A stretch of 64,000 bases of DNA from Prunella strophiata (Eukaryota; Chordata; Aves; Passeriformes; Prunellidae): assembly GCA_036583965.1 (NCBI GenBank), contig JAZBQD010000018.1, positions 15,230,867 to 15,294,866 of the forward strand, written 5' to 3'. The position numbers and the translations under genes are program-made. The notes beneath the pieces were generated by a model that saw nothing but the letters and a program-made list of their open reading frames with translations, did not search any database and was not told the origin of the DNA. This document shows positions 13,195 to 26,000 of the stretch, one piece after another. Each line of letters begins with the position of its first letter. The first letter of the stretch is position 1.

Positions 13195-16100
13195 TTTCAC
13201 TTTGACTAGACCCTTCATAAGGGCTTTGTTAGAATTATGATTGCTCGGCACAATTCCCTTTTGGATTCCTCTCCTGGATGAGCTGATTCATACACAGTGA
13301 GTGAGACAACTTTATGTTCCAGAGGAAGGGGAACATTTTGAAATGCCCTTTGTGGAAGTCATCTCTTTCCATTTACCTCTTTCAGCTATGCTGGGCCTCT
13401 TTGAGCTCAAAGGTGAATTTTTACAAAAGTCAACTGGAATGTAACATCATCTACCTTTTCACACACATAATATGAAAAAATTTCTAATGTCATGTGCTGA
13501 TTAGTGTTCTTACCTAGGGCCAAGAACACTGGCAAATCTCAAAAAATTAAGTGAATGAGACAACTGGACAACATGACACAGACTGCACAATAAATTGCAA
13601 GGGAAGCCAGGAGGTCTTGAATGATAAGGTACCTACGTGTTTCCCTTGGTTGCACTTGTTTTCTGCCCACTTCCATAACCTTGGAGTGCAAAAGGTTATT
13701 GTATCTCTAGGAGCTTCTGATACCAGGCCCAAATTCAGAAAACAAGTCCTGAAAACTGCATTATCCTTATGTGCTATAAGCCATCAAGTCACTGGTCACC
13801 CCAGAGACATGTAAATAATGTCTCTCTCACAAGAGAGTAATAAAAAGAGAAAGAAAAAAGATAAAGTGATTTGGGGGTGAAGAAGGTAAGTGTTCTTGAG
13901 GTAAATAAGGCAACTCTCCCTAGGAGTACATCCATGTGGCTGGACACACAAATCCCACTTAGGCAAATACTTCTGTTGAATCCTGTGCTGAGAAAATGCT
14001 GATTTCTAAAAGTACCATCAACATGCCAGGGCTACACATCACTGGACAAGGAGTTTATATCCACAGTCCCAGGACCAAAAGGCCCAAGACAAGTAGCCTG
14101 AGCTGCTGGGAGCACAAAGCAGCCAGAGTAAGGACTTATCACAGCAGACAGAACTGCTGAATGCTTACAGCAATACAGGGATTTGAAACAAACAAAACAA
14201 AATTTAAGCTCTGCTGGGAAAAAAAATGCAGCTGTGCATAAAAAAGCAGGTTACAAAAAGGGGATGAATGCAGAATAATTACCATATGAATGGACAACCT
14301 TGCAGGGCTCACATAACTCCTGCCTAAATCTAACCTTGTTTGCTAGTAGTGCTTTATGATTCCCTGAGAAAAGCAAAGCAGGTAGCTGTGCTTCAGGAAA
14401 TTATTTCCACTACGGGACTGGGCAGCATAGGCAGATTGTGCTAATGGGAAAACTGGCAGTGCTCTAAGAACACTACTATTGAGGAAATGCCCCCTGATAA
14501 CCTCTTATCTGTAGCATCAGCATGATTATCTTTTCATAGAAGAACAGGGAACATGGCCTTTGTGTCATTATACCGAAACCCAGGTTTAGGAGGAGCCAGG
14601 CAGTGTCACCTCTGCTTCAGAGCATTCAGCACCTGTTGAAGACATTGAGGGGATAAATGGACTTGACCTTACTTTATAATTTAATTTAGTTTAAATGAAC
14701 ATTTTTTTCCTGGATGCATCAAGATGACCCAGACCAGCTATTTTAATTACCAGGTCAGAGGTCACTGTTCTTTGAGACTATTCCTTGTTAGAAGAACTAA
14801 CTTGAAAAAATCCTTGTCACATACTAGGACTGTACTGAACACTGCAGAATCTCAAAACAGATTTGAACACAGGAAACCCACAACTGTGGGGACCATGCCT
14901 TATGGGATACCTTCATTCTCTATCCAGCAGTAAGCTACACACAGGAGATACAAGGAAATGCAAGGAAAGTTCTGCTGCACTACCCAGCACATTACCACTC
15001 AAGGCCAGGGTATTTTTAAACCCACAAATGTTTGACAAGTGAAAATTTATTTCCTTGACAAGTGCTAAAGGAGCTGTGGAGAAAGTGACCCTATTCTATA
15101 GTGCATAGCCAAGAACTCTCTTGCTTTATTTTCTAACCCTGTCCAGCTTCCAAAAGGCTACTGCAGGCTTGCTCAGCACATCAGATTTGGCTTACCCACC
15201 TCAAGGAGACAGAGAGCTGTTACACACCAAATGCTCAGCACACTCCAATTTCAGTGGGCTTGGGCTGGAAGCTCAACAATGTTGAGGTGGAACTAAAATC
15301 AAGTTTCTTTACTGAAGCTTTGAGTTTCACCTCTGACAAGGCTTCAAGGAAAGGGGATTTTAATGGGACATCCCAGTGTATCCCTGACCTGTTCTTGAAG
15401 ACAGTGCAGAAATATCCAATCTGGCTTTAAAGAGAGCTGAGAAGGCAAAACAGACTATACAAAGCTCCATGTTACTGAATACCAGGCTACATCTAAACTT
15501 GTTTAGAGATAATAATTTGTTTGGGAATCTGGCTATTGTACTGAAAATACAGTCAGAGCCCTACCAGAGAAAATTTTTGACTATGGAGGTTACCACAGTA
15601 CAAGGAAGATGAAATTAATTTCCTAGAACCCACTTGAGGAAATTAGCAATTAAATCTGCTCCCAGTCCAGTGATTTATCCTTCAAGTCACGTTCTCATAG
15701 CTGGCAAGGTCTTTCCAGCACTTCAATAAAACAAAGCCAACCATCCTTTTCCTAACATCTCATTAAGAAGCAAAGTTCCCCGCAGAGCCCGCTGGGCTGG
15801 CCAACTACAAAACACTAGGAATTAAGCCCAAGAAGTGATGCTCAAACTGAGGTCTGAATGTCAGCAACAGGACGTGGTGTTCTGCCTTTTTTTTTTTTTT
15901 TTGTTTACCCAAAGCAACAGTGGAAATTCAGTCATCATGTCCACAGCAATACAAGATTTTCTTTCCATGATGGCCATTATCAATTTTATCAGAAGCTGAC
16001 ATGAACTGGATGGACCAAGATGTGTATCTGCAAGAGATCTATATAGGCCAAAATTTCAAACACAAATGGTCATTACCATCCTTGCTCTCTCATGGGAGAG

Positions 16101-19090
16101 GCTGGAGTGAAACATCCCACTCCACAAATTCTCCAATGCCCAGATGTGATAGATTCACCATTGTCAAATATAACACCTTCACCAGTCAACACTCCAGTGG
16201 ACAGGTCACTTGAAATTGAATAGGAACTCCAGAAGGAACTTTCCAAAAGACAGAATTCAGAAGTTTAGTTTACCTCCAATTCCAACCCAGTGGCTGTGCT
16301 CCAGTTTGCAGCAAACACTACTCAGAACCTGTGCCATGGGAGCTTGTTATCTCATCATGTATGTGTAAGTCTACTCTTCATTGTCTTTTCAGTATATCCA
16401 ATAAAGCATTTATGTGTATCAACCACTTTTTGTCAGCATTTTCTTTCCCAGTGTTGAGTTGGCCTTTTCTTCTCTACTGGCTTGTTCATTCATTAATTTG
16501 CCACTTTGCCCAGCCAGGAGAATGTCATTCTCTGAATGAATATTTGGTGAATGAACACTCTTAATATTCAGAGGCCCTTGCTACACTGCCCTCTCGAAGC
16601 TGCTTAAATGCTAAGTAACATTTCCCTGAGTTTACCCCTGAGATCAACTGCACTGAGAAGGCAGCACAGGATGGATTCTCCACTTCAGCCTGTGCCAATA
16701 TCCACAAGCCACTTGAAGTTTGCCCCAAGTCACTGCCCCAATGACTTGTCTATCAGTGGAAGTCACAAATTCAAACTTCCCCCCAGATGATGGTTCTTTT
16801 TTTCCCCCCACAGGTAGTTTTAGAAGGGCTTCAGTTGTAAGGAAAGAAGCATTCAAGTAACAAAAGTAATGAACCTTTAAAACAGTTTCCAAGGAGCAAC
16901 TGGAGTCCCTCTTTTGTTGCCCTTCTCCTGCAGGCAAAGACCAGCAAGGAAAACTAAGATATGATAAACTACTAATGGCATAGGGCTGCTTATGTGGCAA
17001 AGCATTTGTGCTTCTGTCAGCTAATTCTGGCTGGAAAAACAAAAGGATCCTTTCTCTCTTGGGTTAACACACAGGGTCAGTTCTTTAATTAGAACTATAA
17101 TGGATTATATGTCAGTTTTTTCCCTAGTCTGGTACACTTCCGGCTAAAAATCAGATACCTATATAAAGGAAAATCCCTTTCAGCTGGAACATGTCCTGGA
17201 TGCTTACTCAGCAAGGCATCCCAGTTCTAAATAATAAAAAAAGGCCTCTCAAGATTTTTTGCCCCTGCAAATCATATAGTCAGCATAGTAAGAAAGCACA
17301 CAGCAATTTTCCTTTCAAGGAACTAGGCTGCTTAATAATTTTACTTCTCATTTCTTCAAAGGGGGCATAAGGATTTTAAGTAATCTAATCCTTTGAAGAA
17401 AAAATGAGCATTGGTGCATATTTCCAGCCAGATTTTCCACAGAAACCAAGTTTAAGCCATCCCACTGCATAAGCACATCCATTTTTTATAATAAGTTTGA
17501 GCTGCGGGGTCTGTTTCAACCAAAGTGACCACATCAGGTGTCACAGAGGACAAGTTCCACCTGCTTACCAGAAAACAGACAACCTTCCAGTGTCCTCAGC
17601 AAGTGTCAGATTAGAGAGCATTCAATCTTTATTCAATATTCTATTCCTCAGTGTTGAGACAAAAACCCAAAGAAATTCAGAGCACTTCTCACAAGAGGCC
17701 AATGCCACCTTTCACCATACATGCATGATTTCTCAGGAACATCTGAATGCTTTGTGTGTGTGCATGTGTTTCAATTTTTTGTGCATATCTCTGCTTTTTT
17801 TTGTTTTTGTGCGTGTGTGTGTGTGTTGGTCCTTTTTCTGAGGAAGGGGAGGTTAGGTCAAGTTAGTTATCCTCTGCTTTTTTGTGTGTCCACCATTAAA
17901 AGGAAATTGGGTGTAACACACCATACCACAGATCATCATCATATCAGTGAGGACAAGCAGCAAAATCTGGGATCTTTCACTGATTTGTGTTTCCCATAAG
18001 CTGTAATCTGATGCAAGCTGTTTGTGCTGTACTTGGCTCCATGCAGAATGCTATACAAAATCTGTTCCTGTTTCTGCATTGTTTGGCATGTACCTGAAAA
18101 CATTTAAAAGAAGAATTTAACTGCTTTAACCGTACTGTTTGGTTACCATAACAATTTCTTTTGTTTCTAAAACCCAGACATGCCCAAACCCTCTGAACTC
18201 ACTATTTATGTTAAAGCAGCTGCAGTGTATTAACTAGCTCTGTTAACTTACTTTGCCTGTATACAACTGTTGTCTTGAAAATCTTCTGTCTTCAATTTAT
18301 AGCTCCTTCACACAGGTATACTGCCAACATGGCTAATCAATTTACCTCTGCTTCTATCTACAAAGAATTGATTTTGCTTCCTCAAACTATGGTGCTCTGA
18401 AAAATGCTACAACTTTGCTGTTTTGCTGGAGGGAATAAAATACACAGTATTACTGAAAAGTGAAAAAGGCTCTTTTCCTCTTTTAAGTCATGGTATTGCA
18501 AGGCAGTGATTGCCTCAGTTTTGGGACACTGGAACACTGTGGGCTACTATTTTGAAGAGTCAAAACCTTGAATAACAACCAGCCTCTGAATTTACTTCCA
18601 CCACTTCAATGCAGAATGCTGTTAAATTAGCAGTCTTACACCCTTCCTGACAGTGCAAAAGCTTCAGTTCTGTCAAGGACTTGCTGGGACAGGAATATTG
18701 CCCAAGCCCTTGAATGACCACACGAGGCTGATGGCATCAGAAGGGTTTTGACTGTTTACAGTATCACTAAACCATAGAGCTACTTAGAATCTGATATCTT
18801 GCCTCCAACCCCAAGCCTGGTTGCTGTAAGCAGAGTAGGTTACACTGTTGTCAGAACACTGCCACGGCAGTGCAAACACACCCCCTAAAAAAGTGATAGG
18901 GTCTCAGTGCCCAGGTGTGCTGAAAAACAAGGAGGGAGGGAAAATCAACTCTTCACCATAGTGTGGAAACTCTCCAGAAAGGAGCCCACAGTTCTGCCAG
19001 ATTTTTCAAACAGATACTGAAGATCAGAAGGACACTGAAAACTTAAAATATGCACAGCCTTTATGTCTTAGGAGCAGCAACACAAGGAAT
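13195..19090. other. Intergenic, no gene seen
   Basis: No coding exon, RNA gene or clear transposon was found. Simple-sequence patches are a T16 run at 15887-15902 and a GT repeat at about 17809-17828. The sequence lies between the PTPN13 3' end and the AFF1 promoter and could hold regulatory elements that cannot be recognised by eye. Confidence 0.6.
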
Positions 19091-19099
19091 GATTGACAG

Positions 19100-19129
19100 T
19101 TTTTCTTGGCCATGGAAGGCCAAGAAAAA
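19100..19129. repeat. Perfect 12-bp hairpin downstream of PTPN13 poly(A) site
   Basis: TTTTTCTTGGCC at 19100-19111 and GGCCAAGAAAAA at 19118-19129 are exact inverted copies around a 6-base loop (ATGGAA). It lies about 60-90 bases beyond the distal PTPN13 polyadenylation signal in the direction of transcription. Confidence 0.9.
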
Positions 19130-19170
19130 TTAGTCACAAGGACACAAAAATACCCAGACACACTGATCAG

Positions 19171-19934
19171 TGTACATTAGGTATATTTTTATTTACAGAG
19201 TAGAGATGCCTAATCAATTATAAGGTTAGACACCCAATAATTCAGCTTTTTTTTTTTTTGTGTAAAAGTATATAAATATATACATAAAATTCTATGAAGT
19301 AAACATTATTAACTGTGATACAGTTAACATTACTACTATCCTTATGCTAACAGGCATCTCTTAAAGCTTAAATGCTGATTTCAAGATACCTTCTATAAAA
19401 TAGCTCTAATTGTACTAGAAGGCAAAAAGTTCTGTGCCATGAACAAGCTTTCAAAAGAGACTAGTAAAAGGTCTTTGTAATAAAGTTTACAAGATAAAAA
19501 TACTGCTTCATTCCTCCCACTTCCCCACCCTGAAAGAAACAAATACCCCAAAACAGTTGCAGAACTGCAGGAAATAGTATAGGATTACTTTTTTTCTTCT
19601 TCTTTACTTTTCTTTTTTAAATTAAAATATTTTTATTTCTGTATTTTATGACATATTAAGGGAGCTGCAAAAAAATGCAGCTTTATTAAATATTGTTATA
19701 CAAAAATCTCACATGTGCATCCATGGGGCTGAAGATAATAGTGGTATTGTATGAGCTATCCCTTTCCCTTAAAACTATGTACCTTATTTGGAATGATGGA
19801 GAGACTTCATAGAAAAGGCATTGGACAGCAACTGAAGAAAGGGATTAGAAAACTATTGGCAAGACAAATAAAATGCTCCAAAGCCTCTCAACCTCCTTGC
19901 TTCCTTATTTTAAATGCACTTCTGCTTCAGGATT
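19171..19934 (-). other. PTPN13: PTPN13 3' UTR (probable extent)
   Basis: AT-rich non-coding sequence between the stop codon and the distal AATAAA. The left boundary is inferred from the signal at 19188-19193 and its downstream GT-rich element. Runs such as T13 near 19247-19259 lie inside. Confidence 0.55.
19188..19193 (-). terminator. PTPN13: Likely distal PTPN13 polyadenylation signal AATAAA
   Basis: The minus strand has AATAAA here, followed about 25-40 bases later by a GT-rich element (TGTGTCTGGGT-like near 19150-19165). That pairing fits a vertebrate cleavage and polyadenylation site. It gives a 3' UTR of about 760 bases. Other minus-strand AATAAA hexamers at 19632-19637, 19682-19687 and overlapping the stop codon at 19934-19939 could be used as alternatives. 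Confidence 0.6.
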
Positions 19935-20015
19935 TTATTTGTCTCTCTGTTTTTCTTCGTCCTGGAGTTGGTTCAGGACATAAAGGACAACTTGATAGCA
20001 GAAAATGTACTGATC
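19935..20015 (-). CDS. PTPN13: PTPN13 last coding exon and stop
   Basis: [20 protein letters not shown] then EKQRDK and TAA at 19937-19935. The DQYxFCYQ helix ends the PTP domain; the short tail differs from the mammalian EEEQKIQPQLLK end. Acceptor TTACAG. An AATAAA hexamer overlaps the stop codon. Confidence 0.96.
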   Translation of the reverse strand, partial: DQYIFCYQVVLYVLNQLQDEEKQRDK

Positions 20016-23000
20016 CTGTAAGGAAAAGGAAATTACAGAACATGTGAAAAATGCCTGCACACCTAAGTGCTCTCACTTGCACTTCACAGTTGTACAGCAC
20101 TTTCAATACTAATTATACTATTAAATAAAACCACCATCACCAAATCCCAAAGAAAACAAAAGACCCCAAACAACAAAAAACCCAAACAAACAAAAAGGCC
20201 ACAGTGGAAAAATATGCAACCTCAACTTAAAGCAAATACAGACACTCCTCTGCCACTGAAGATCATATTTCATATGGGACATTTATCTTTCTTTCACACC
20301 AAAACCACCTAAAGGAGACTGGGCTAGACGAGACTTTACGTAAATAGAAATGAAGACAGCAAGTGAATTTCAAGGACTTGCATCAATGCCAACTGATACA
20401 GAACACAAAGGACTCTTACCTTAATCTGAGTGACAGAGGTGTGGGGGCTGATAGATGTTTTGGGGTGTGAGGTGGGGATGGGGCTGACAGTTTACTGGTT
20501 TGATTTCAAGGGTTTTTTTTTTTAACTATGACTTCACAATTCCTTCCCATTCAGAGAAAAAGTGCAGATTTTAACAAGACCTTGTGATGACCATCTCTAG
20601 ATCCAGATTATTCCTAAAAGATTGAACTTCTGGCTGAATATATTGCCAAAAGATTGTGAGATTGCCAAAAGATATTGACATCTCAAGACGTATCATTGAT
20701 TCACACCAGCCACAGTTAGGCCTTCTCTTCAGTTTATAATGCAACCTTAAACCAAAAAAGCCTTTGCTGACCTCCTCTAGAAACACATGCTTTTGAAGAT
20801 GAAAACACCTTTTTTTTTTTAACACAGATCAAAACAATACAGCATGTTAAAAACAGCTTGTGTTTATAAATGTTAAATACATCGTGCTACTCATCTGATT
20901 TAATTCTTGTGACACAAATGTCACATTACAGTGCACAAAGACAATTGCTGTGTGCATCACAAAGCTCTCTGGCACTTCAGGTGGCTCAGTGAATGCCTGG
21001 GGAACCCAGCCTCACCTCTGTCTGAACCATTCCGTGTCTCTGCAGACGCATTGTGCGCACCAGGTCCGAGATGTCGAACTACCAAAACAAACAGCAAGTT
21101 AAACAGTCAAAAAAGACCAGACAAATAATTCACTACAGCCTATGTTTGTCTGGTAGGTAACCAGCATATGCTGTCTCTGGGCAATCTGGATGTAGCCCTA
21201 CATCAGGCACACCCCCCTTCTCTTGTGTTCTTTCTGTACACAGGCCTTCTTGCTTACTCTAAGCATGCAGAAAAGAGGGTTTCAGACAGTCTGAGGGCGC
21301 TTAGAAACTCCACTGAGCTAAGCATGACATAGCTCATCTTCCTTAGAAATTCACCACAGTTTTGCTACCCCAGGCTGCCGAAGGACATAAACATAAGGAA
21401 GCTAGCACCCTCCTGTGGATCACTCTAGAAAGCAATCCCTGGTTGTGCTGGAAAAGTCAATTTACACACACCCCTTCCACCAATTGCCCAAACCATCATG
21501 GCAACACCATTTTTCCCATGCCATGTGCCAGAAGTCCACTATGGTAGAAGATGTGCTTGCAACTTGCTTCAAGTGGCACCTGGCTGCTGAGGTTCCCTGA
21601 GCCAACCCAAGAGCCACTGGATATTAGAGCTCTCCCCACCTGGGAGCACCAGCAAAGAAACAGTACTTCCAACAGCATGGCACACTCTTTAAAAGACAGC
21701 ATGGATTCAGTGGAACACATTTCCTGCAGGTCAGGAGCACCCCGGGCCCATGCCATGGACACTCACATCGAGGTCTCTGCTGATCAGCCCCAGCACCACG
21801 TCGATGCAGATGAGGGTGCCCGACCTGCCGATGCCGGCGCTGCAGTGCGTGACGATGGGCCCTGCGCGGTGCACGTGCCGCATGCAGGAGATGAAGGTGA
21901 GCAGCTCGTCCGGCTGCGAGGGCGTGTCGTGGTCAGGCCAGGCGATGAAGTTCAGGTGGGAAATGTGCCGCACTTCTCCTGTCTGAGGGTCAGAAACAAC
22001 ACCACCCTTTGGCTCGTGGCAAGAATAAAAAGAAAGAAACTGAGTTCCCAAAGAAAAGTCTCAGAACAGAGGGATTTGCCCACTGAAGGTGCTCTGTAAT
22101 TCAATACAACAAGAGCTAAACTGGAAATAACTAGTAAGTAATTTAAAAGTGTAAGATTCACTGCACAGACTGAGCTGATCACACAGAGGAGTCAACCAGC
22201 CAGGCTGAATTATTAGTGAATTTCATATCCCTACATAAATTTCTGTGGCCAATGGGAGCCAAAATTTAGTCTCATTAGGGTAATGAAATCATAGCCTGGC
22301 CCAAATGCTTTCTCCTGTAAAGGTCACAAAGCAGCACAAGCTGCCACAAGGAACAGCTGCCCAGTAATGATCACTGGGCAAAGAGGAGAAGCCCTGGGTT
22401 GCCTCTTGGTGTAGACAATGCAAGTGAAAGCAGGAAAGCCAGGAAGTATGAGGATAAATATGGCAACACTCAGAAAAAACCCTAAGCATGCAGGAATTAG
22501 ATGCACTCACCTGAATCTCTTCAAGCTCCAGCACTCTGATGATGAAGCCCTTCAGCTGCTGAAGTCTCACAAGAGCAAGGCGTAGTCTGTCATTGATCAT
22601 GGTGGTTTTATTGAGCACATCTGGCCAGTAACGCTGACACTTTATCTTTTCTCCCTCGACCTCCTGAGTCATCATGGCAATCACAGTACAGTTTTGTTCC
22701 CAAACCATTTGCCAGAAATCTGCTACAGTAGTAGGAAGAGGTCCTTGGCACGCAATGTAAACGAACTCCTCGTCCCCCACGGGCATGCGAATGAAGCTGG
22801 CATTGATGTATCCACCTTCAACCCCCAGAGGGACTCTGGTGGTGTCATCTGTCATCCCCACAACAGAAAGACCCCATGTTAGGTGTGCACATCATCAGAC
22901 CTTCATACAATACAGGTGCTGAGTCTTACACACTCACACAGCACTCATCTCCACTGATGCTTCCTCAGCTTGCTTTAAAAGAAATAAATCACTTAAATAC

Positions 23001-26000
23001 TTAATTTAAGTATTCACTTAATAGTAATCACTTAAATACTTAATTACTAATCAGTACTTTCAATAAAGAAAAAGATGTCTGCAGGAGAAATATACATCAG
23101 CAGACAGGTGGGATAAGCGATTTGAACTGCAGCAGCTCTGAAAAACAGAGGTTGAGTTTTTCTCACACAGAACTAACCTCTGTCAGTTCTTCTCAACACC
23201 TAACAAGCAGAATTTTATGGCAGGAAATTTACTGATAATAGTACACATGTCTGTTTTTCCAATTCTGCATGGGTAAAAAACTGAAAAAACCTTATCTGGT
23301 TCCACATGTGTACATCATTTAAGACATGGGACCTGCTAAAACAACTGAAAAATCTGTGAATATCCATTCCTATCTACTACAGCACAGCAGCATATTCACT
23401 GATCTTAAACTGCTTTATAAATGCTTGATTTATTTTCACCCTTACTACTATTAGGAATCAAATTATCCCACCTCTGATCCAATCCATCTAACATGTACAG
23501 GTGGTGACAGTATATCAACTCTGAATTTCAAATGAGTTAGGACTTACAAGGAAGTATGTTTTTATATCTGTTCTTTCTCCTGTTCTCCTTTGCTTGTCCA
23601 ATCAAACACTGATCCAGAGGTTTTAACTCCTGAAGGTTCTGTAAAGAAGCAATTACCTGTGCATTAGGAAACACCTGACTGGTAATAACTAGCAAGAGTG
23701 GTTATGTTATCAAGTCATTAGCAAACAGAGTAATTTAAATCAAATCCTAATGTGGATATGCAAAATAATGCAGTCACAGGAAGGAATCTTACACAGCCAA
23801 GAAAATGAAATGAACAAAAAAACACCCCCAAACCAAACCCTACACACTATCAGTAAATATTTTATCTCACTCTCTCAAAAAAGAGATCATGTAACATGGC
23901 TGACTTACGACTTTGAAAAAACTGGTTTCACATTCAGCAGCTGGACTTCACAGCCTTTGTCTATGCCTGCCTACATTATATTCACTTGGTAATTTATCAG
24001 AAGCAAGAATGATGCAAAAAGCACTTATGAACTGAATTCAGACTGATCTCTCAGCAGCTTGTGGGAGAAGATTGAGAAGTCTTTGGTGTCAAGTCTTTTC
24101 ATCTCTTTTGAGCTTCCAATTAATGAGCTGTGGTATTCAAGGCAGTGATGATCCAGCCATTCTATTTTTGTTTCATACTGGGAAAAAGGACTTTAAAAGA
24201 CAAATAGTTACTCACTTCAATCTCTTTAGAAGGGACTCCCTGTTCCAGCAATCCACGCAACATCCTGATCACTGACTTCAATTTGGCTCCTGAATATTTG
24301 CCTCCAGGGAGCACATTCACAGTAGGGAGTGCAGAGATCTCTTCATTTGTCACTAGGGGGAAATCTAGCAGAAGACATAAATATAAATAAATAGCTAAAA
24401 CCTGGGAAACAACCCTCACAATTGGATTTGCATGTTGCTGTTCACCACGGCACTGCCTGTTTTCTCTTGAATGCCCCCATACACAGACAGAACACACAGC
24501 TCTTCTCTTAGTTTGGCAGGCAAAAGCAAATTAACTAGTAAAACCAGTAAGACACAAAATCAGCTCTGATAAATCCAGCAACTAAAGGGAGTATTTTCCT
24601 GTACTTCCAATAAATACATTGAAACAAACTTCAAGTACATTCTAAATGTAAGTTCTTCACACAATAACCTACAAAAATAGGTGGACACACAGAGGGATGA
24701 ATTCAGAACTCTCCACATTACAGCCTGTGACTTGTTCTTAGCACTAATACTCAACATGTATACAGCACATCTTACAACTATCTCTTGGAAGGGCTTTTCT
24801 CCAATAGAGCTTGCCTCCCATCAGGCCTTCAGTGCTTCTCTGAAGCACAACAAAATTCATAAACCAAGAATCTCTCTGGTATTGCAATTAGAAGTGTCCT
24901 AAACCTACTGACTTAGTCTGAAGTATCATATGGATTACCCCTTATCTTAAATGAATGTAAAGGACTGCTATATATGAACTTCAGGAACTGACATTTCTAA
25001 TGCTAGCTCAAAAAAAGTGAAGACTAAGTTCTGCCAAACACATCAAACTGTACAGAGTTCCACCCTGCCACACTGAGCAGCACTGGAAGAATGAAGATCA
25101 AAGTCGTGCCTAATCTGAGCATGGGGTAGCTGGTATGTGAAAGACATGATATATCAATCTAATCACAGTCAAACATATATTTATTGTTCCAGCTTTTGAG
25201 AGACAGATACTGAGGAAGGAAGTATCTCAGCCTGGTCCCAGCTCTACGAAAATTACTGACACAATGTTGCCAATACTTGCTTCTATTAACTCTCACACAG
25301 TTACCACACAAAAATGCAGAGATCCTTCCCAGTGCATTGCTGAGCTGTTACAAGTCCCCCTTACACCTGCTGTGACACCCTCAAAACACATCCAGGACGT
25401 CTCAAAATTACTTCTGTTGATATCATGTGACCCTGAAGTTTCCCACTGATTATGTAAAATGTCCTTGCCTTTATTCACACGCTCCTGGCTGATTGATTCA
25501 ATCGGCAGCTCATCGCTTCCCCATGTGATCTCCTCATCTGCCTGGCTCAAGGAATGCTGTGGAGGGGATCTATAAGAGGACAAGGCATGGAAGTAAGAAA
25601 TAACATCTAGAATCAACACATTTGCAACCTAGTTTAAAAAAAACCCCAAAAACCAACAACAAAAAAAAACCAAACAAACAAATAAAACAAAAACAACCAC
25701 CCCCCCCCCCCCAAAAAAAAAAAAAAACACCAAAAAAACAACCCCCCCCAAAAAAAAACCCTAAAAGAAAACCAGAAAGTAATTTATAGGTACAATTATT
25801 TCTGGACTGGACCCCTACACCAGTGATCTCAAAAACCTAACTTTTTTGCCACCCCCCCCCCCCCCCCCGCCCTTTTTTTTTCACATCTCCACAGGGGATC
25901 TGAAAAACTTAACAGTGGAAAAAGAGCCAGGAATATACAAATATACAAATCTAGTAATAACTACCTATTTTTCATAGGTTAAGCAATTAAATAGCATCCA

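Noticed and set aside
21551..22099. 182-codon plus-strand ORF over the PTP exon
   Set aside because: Shadow of the catalytic exon on the opposite strand; includes intron sequence on both sides.
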